This document shows positions 61,386-64,000 of a DNA stretch of 64,000 bases, one piece after another. A model generated the notes under the pieces. It worked only from the letters and a program-made list of their open reading frames with translations, ran no database searches and was not told the DNA's origin. This stretch comes from Azospirillum endophyticum (lineage in GTDB: Bacteria; Pseudomonadota; Alphaproteobacteria; Azospirillales; Azospirillaceae), in assembly GCF_016595245.1 (NCBI RefSeq), contig NZ_JAENHM010000030.1, positions 124,001 through 188,000 on the forward strand, in the 5' to 3' direction. Each line of letters begins with the position of its first letter. Position 1 is the stretch's first letter. The position numbers were made by a program, and so were the translations under genes.

Positions 61386-62371
61386 GCTGCCTCCTTGCCG
61401 GGCGCCGGGAACGCGGGCGCCTCGGTACGTTCAGCCGCGCGCAGCCGGGCGGACCGGGCGCGGGGATTGTTGCGGGCTTCGGCCTCGCTCGGGTCCACGG
61501 GTTTCCGGGAGAGCAGGCGGAAGGATGCATGGTGCTCCGCGACCGCGGTCACGGGCGTGTGGCGGGACGGGGAGGGCGGCGGCGAGGAGCGTTCCCGCAG
61601 GAACGCCTTGACCTCGCGGTCCTCCAGCGAATGGAAGGAGACGACGGCCAGACGCCCGCCGGGCGCCAGCAGCGACTCGGCGGCGGACAAGCCGCGCCGC
61701 AACTCGCCCAGTTCGTCGTTCACATGGATGCGCAGGGCCTGGAAGCTGCGGGTGGCCGGGTCGATCCCGTCGCCCTTTCCCTTCGGCACCACGGAGCGGA
61801 TGATCTCGGCCAGCCGCGCCGTGCGTTCGATCGGCGCTTCGCGGCGGGCGGCGACGATGGCGCGGGCGACGCGGCGCGCCATCCGTTCCTCGCCCAGGTG
61901 GTAGATGATGTCGGCCAACTCCGCCTCGCCGGCGGTGTTGACCACGTCGGCGGCGGTCGGCCCATCCCGTCCCATCCGCATGTCGAGCGGGCCGTCGAAG
62001 CGGAAGGAGAAGCCGCGCTCCGGCTCGTCGATCTGGGGGGAGGAGACGCCGACGTCGAGCGCCACGCCGTCGACCTTCTCGACGCCATGCCCGGCCAGCA
62101 GCTCGTCCCCCAGCAGCCGGTCCATATCGCCGAAGCGGCCTTCGATCACCTCGAGCCGGCCTGGGAACTCTTGAGCCAGGGCCCGGCCGCGCTCGATCGC
62201 CGCGGGGTCGCGGTCGATGCCGATCACCCGACAGGAGGACGACTGCAGCAGGGCGCGGCTGTAGCCGCCGGCGCCGAAGGTGCCGTCCACATAGAGGCCG
62301 CCGTCGCGCGGGGACAGCGCGGCGAGCACCTCGTCCAGCAGGACGGGAATATGGATGCGGGTGTCGGTCAT
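61382..62371 (-). CDS. rsmH: 16S rRNA (cytosine-1402-N4)-methyltransferase RsmH
   Basis: Methylates C1402 in the ribosomal P site of 16S rRNA. The 329-aa protein begins H-I-P-V-L-L-D-E-V and has [12 protein letters not shown] (S-adenosylmethionine loop), G-I-D-R-D-P-A-A-I and [19 protein letters not shown], with late [10 protein letters not shown]. It overlaps the mraZ stop by 1 nt and ftsL by 4 nt. Confidence 0.97.
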   Translation of the reverse strand: MTDTRIHIPVLLDEVLAALSPRDGGLYVDGTFGAGGYSRALLQSSSCRVIGIDRDPAAIERGRALAQEFPGRLEVIEGRFGDMDRLLGDELLAGHGVEKVDGVALDVGVSSPQIDEPERGFSFRFDGPLDMRMGRDGPTAADVVNTAGEAELADIIYHLGEERMARRVARAIVAARREAPIERTARLAEIIRSVVPKGKGDGIDPATRSFQALRIHVNDELGELRRGLSAAESLLAPGGRLAVVSFHSLEDREVKAFLRERSSPPPSPSRHTPVTAVAEHHASFRLLSRKPVDPSEAEARNNPRARSARLRAAERTEAPAFPAPGKEAA

Positions 62372-62868
62372 CAGGCGCCTTCCCCGCTCCGGCCGGCGGC
62401 GCCGCGGGAGGCCTTGGCAACGATCTGGCTGAGGGAGATGTCCTTGCGCACGACCTGCTCACGGAGGACGGCCTCATGGGCCTTGAGGGCTTCGGGTTCC
62501 CAGACCTGGAAGGTCTTGCGGCGGCCGATGAAGGCGGCCTCCTCGGTGATGCCGGCGAACTCCGCCAGCTCCTTGGGCAGGACGATGCGGCCTTCGGCGT
62601 CGGAGGAGACGGGGATCAGCTTTCCGAAGATGAAGGTCTCGATCATGTCGCGCTCGTCGGCATCGAGGTCGGGGGATTCGAGGCTTTCGGAGAGGACGTC
62701 GAGATAGTCCTGATCGGCGCCTTCCAGCGCCTGGTGGTTCAGCGAGGGCCAGAGATAGACGGTGCTGGGAGCCGAAGTCTTGGCAAGCGACTGCCTGAAC
62801 TGTGCCGGGATCGACACACGCCCTTTCCTGTCAACTTTATTGACGTATGTGGACAGGAAAACGGCCAT
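62371..62868 (-). CDS. mraZ: Transcriptional regulator MraZ
   Basis: DNA-binding regulator of the dcw operon, which in E. coli binds TGGGN direct repeats at its own promoter and represses it. The 165-aa protein has two SpoVT/AbrB-like MraZ modules, starting [18 protein letters not shown] and later I-V-L-P-K-E-L-A. A basic tail ends it. Four phased TGGGN boxes lie 120-155 bp upstream, so autoregulation is likely. A G-rich run about 12 nt before ATG 62868 may serve as RBS. Confidence 0.96.
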   Translation of the reverse strand: MAVFLSTYVNKVDRKGRVSIPAQFRQSLAKTSAPSTVYLWPSLNHQALEGADQDYLDVLSESLESPDLDADERDMIETFIFGKLIPVSSDAEGRIVLPKELAEFAGITEEAAFIGRRKTFQVWEPEALKAHEAVLREQVVRKDISLSQIVAKASRGAAGRSGEGA

Positions 62869-62988
62869 AGGCCCGGCGATCCCCCCTGCTATTCCCCGTG
62901 CGCGGTCGGGTGCCCCGCGCTAGCCCCGCTTGGCCCATCCAACTCCCGCCCCCGGTGTTAACCAGAATGGGTAGGAGCCCCCCTGAAA

Positions 62989-63023
62989 TGGGCGTTCTTG
63001 GGATAGCATGGGACGGCATGGGC
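62989..63023 (+). promoter_or_regulatory. MraZ operator: four phased TGGGN boxes
   Basis: TGGGC (62989-62993), TGGGA (62999-63003), TGGGA (63009-63013) and TGGGC (63019-63023) are separated by exactly 5 bp each, the arrangement known for E. coli MraZ binding. They lie on the strand opposite to mraZ transcription and cover the putative mraZ promoter. Confidence 0.75.
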
Positions 63024-63028
63024 GTCAA
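63000..63028 (-). promoter_or_regulatory. Putative mraZ/dcw promoter
   Basis: On the minus strand, TTGACG (63028-63023) and TATCCC (63005-63000) are 17 bp apart, 132 bp before the mraZ start. The -10 is weak, but the overlap with the MraZ boxes supports the placement. Confidence 0.45.
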
Positions 63029-63144
63029 CGGCCCCCCGAGTATTCAGACGGGGGTGTCAAGACTTTTGGGTCAGCCTGTGGCATCTGCGCAAGTTGGTGT
63101 ACGAATTTTCAGAATCTTCGCAGTATTCCGCTGGACTCTGCCGA

Positions 63145-63164
63145 TGTGGATAAAGTTATCCACA
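63145..63164. promoter_or_regulatory. Inverted pair of perfect DnaA boxes
   Basis: TGTGGATAA (63145-63153) and TTATCCACA (63156-63164) are both exact DnaA consensus boxes in opposite orientation, 2 bp apart. They lie in the most AT-rich part of the region. Confidence 0.75.
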
Positions 63165-63167
63165 TAG

Positions 63168-63182
63168 GTTCGTTGAACGTTC
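63168..63182. promoter_or_regulatory. LexA-type SOS box
   Basis: GTTC-N7-GTTC at 63168-63182 is an exact match to the alphaproteobacterial LexA consensus, 4 bp from the DnaA pair. An 8-base match could arise by chance in about 2% of regions this size. Confidence 0.4.
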
Positions 63183-63262
63183 CAAAGTTTTAAGAAAATG
63201 TGCCCGATCCATGGTTTGTCAATCGTCCGAATCGACCCCCTCGGATGGCATAGGACCTTGGG

Positions 63263-63297
63263 TGGGAAGGACCGGTCCGGCATGGGACGGCATGGGA
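63263..63297 (+). promoter_or_regulatory. Second TGGGN cluster
   Basis: TGGGA at 63263-63267, 63283-63287 and 63293-63297 keep the 10-bp phase with one position missing at 63273. It shares a 17-bp block with the first cluster (63006-63022 and 63280-63296). Confidence 0.45.
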
Positions 63298-63310
63298 AAT
63301 CGCCCCACAG

Positions 63311-63352
63311 TTATCCACCGGCTGTGGATTAGTCTGGGGAAAATGTGGATGG
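63311..63352. promoter_or_regulatory. Cluster of near-consensus DnaA boxes
   Basis: TTATCCACC (63311-63319), TGTGGATTA (63323-63331) and TGTGGATGG (63344-63352) each differ from the consensus by one or two bases. Another, TGTGGATGA, lies at 63432-63440. Confidence 0.5.
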
Positions 63353-63452
63353 GGCCGTGGACATCCTGGGGATGGCCGCGGAAAAGCCCGGAGGACTGCG
63401 GGGTGGGGGCGGAGGAAGGTGCTGTCCGCCCTGTGGATGACGGAGGCCGCCC

Positions 63453-63529
63453 GCCCATGCCGTCCCATCCCGGACCATCGAAAGAGGCAGGGCCGGGGCA
63501 AAGGTATGCCGCCATGGGGCGCCATGGGC
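63453..63529. promoter_or_regulatory. Further TGGGN pairs
   Basis: On the minus strand TGGGA (63467-63463) and TGGGC (63457-63453) have the 5-bp spacer. On the plus strand TGGGG (63515-63519) and TGGGC (63525-63529) do too. These are two-box arrangements, weaker than the main operator. Confidence 0.35.
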
Positions 63530-63600
63530 CCGGGCGCCCCGGCGAGGGGTCCGAACCGGGATGGCATGGGCGGATGGATGGGCGGATGGAAGGGAAAAGC

Positions 63601-64000
<400 letters not shown>

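Larger units (their letters stand above)
62869..63600. other. 732-bp regulatory region between rnpB and mraZ
   Basis: No protein gene is supported. The region holds a putative mraZ promoter covered by MraZ boxes, two more TGGGN clusters, a perfect inverted pair of DnaA boxes with further near-consensus boxes, a LexA-type site, and an AT-rich stretch (about 63055-63210) unlike the rest of the window. A 16-17-bp CATGGGACGGCATGGG-type module recurs three times, twice on the plus and once on the minus strand. Confidence 0.7.

Overview
The window is a high-GC (roughly two-thirds G+C), densely packed chromosomal segment from an alphaproteobacterium, most likely Azospirillum or a close Rhodospirillales relative. 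This rests on protein family resemblance, the alphaproteobacterial dcw layout, an FtsZ with a very long Q/P-rich linker, an ATP12-type F1 assembly factor, and sites of alphaproteobacterial type (an EcfG-type promoter, a GTTC-N7-GTTC LexA-like box). No database search was possible, so the genus is an inference. No insertion sequence, prophage, CRISPR array or tRNA was found. Mobile-looking DNA is limited to short palindromic repeats.

Region 1 (1-19900) is housekeeping: the end of tag, two unknown genes, proS, lolC-lolD, a dienelactone hydrolase, an isochorismatase-like protein, crcB-rluC-HAD phosphatase-ATP12 assembly factor, a PRC-barrel protein, ygfZ, a four-gene BMP/nucleoside-type ABC importer, a DUF29 protein, and psd-pssA for phosphatidylethanolamine synthesis. 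Between tag and the next gene lies a candidate small RNA with anti-Shine-Dalgarno motifs.

Region 2 (19890-26600) is more accessory. It has an ACT-like small protein, a nitrile-hydratase-leader (NHLP) type RiPP precursor with a truncated tandem copy, a divergent GNAT acetyltransferase, a DUF3309 peptide behind an EcfG-type promoter, a CYTH phosphatase and a large chemoreceptor.

Region 3 (26594-41400) holds a queA-tgt-queF-queG queuosine operon, an ABC1/UbiB-family kinase, a structured-RNA candidate with an orphan terminator, an orphan amino-acid-type binding protein, ppx-rlmE, guaB, ligA and a bacteriohemerythrin. Two copies of a ~106-bp palindromic repeat sit at gene ends.

Region 4 (41395-64000, all minus strand) is the complete division and cell wall cluster: mraZ-rsmH-ftsL-ftsI-murE-murF-mraY-murD-ftsW-murG-(small ORF)-murC-murB-ddl-ftsQ-ftsA-ftsZ, then lpxC, with rnpB upstream. 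Most of its genes overlap by 4 nt. A palindromic repeat has entered the 3' end of murB in frame. The 730 bp between rnpB and mraZ is unusually dense in sites: 10-bp-phased TGGGN boxes matching the MraZ operator over a putative promoter, perfect paired DnaA boxes, further near-consensus DnaA boxes, and a LexA-type box.
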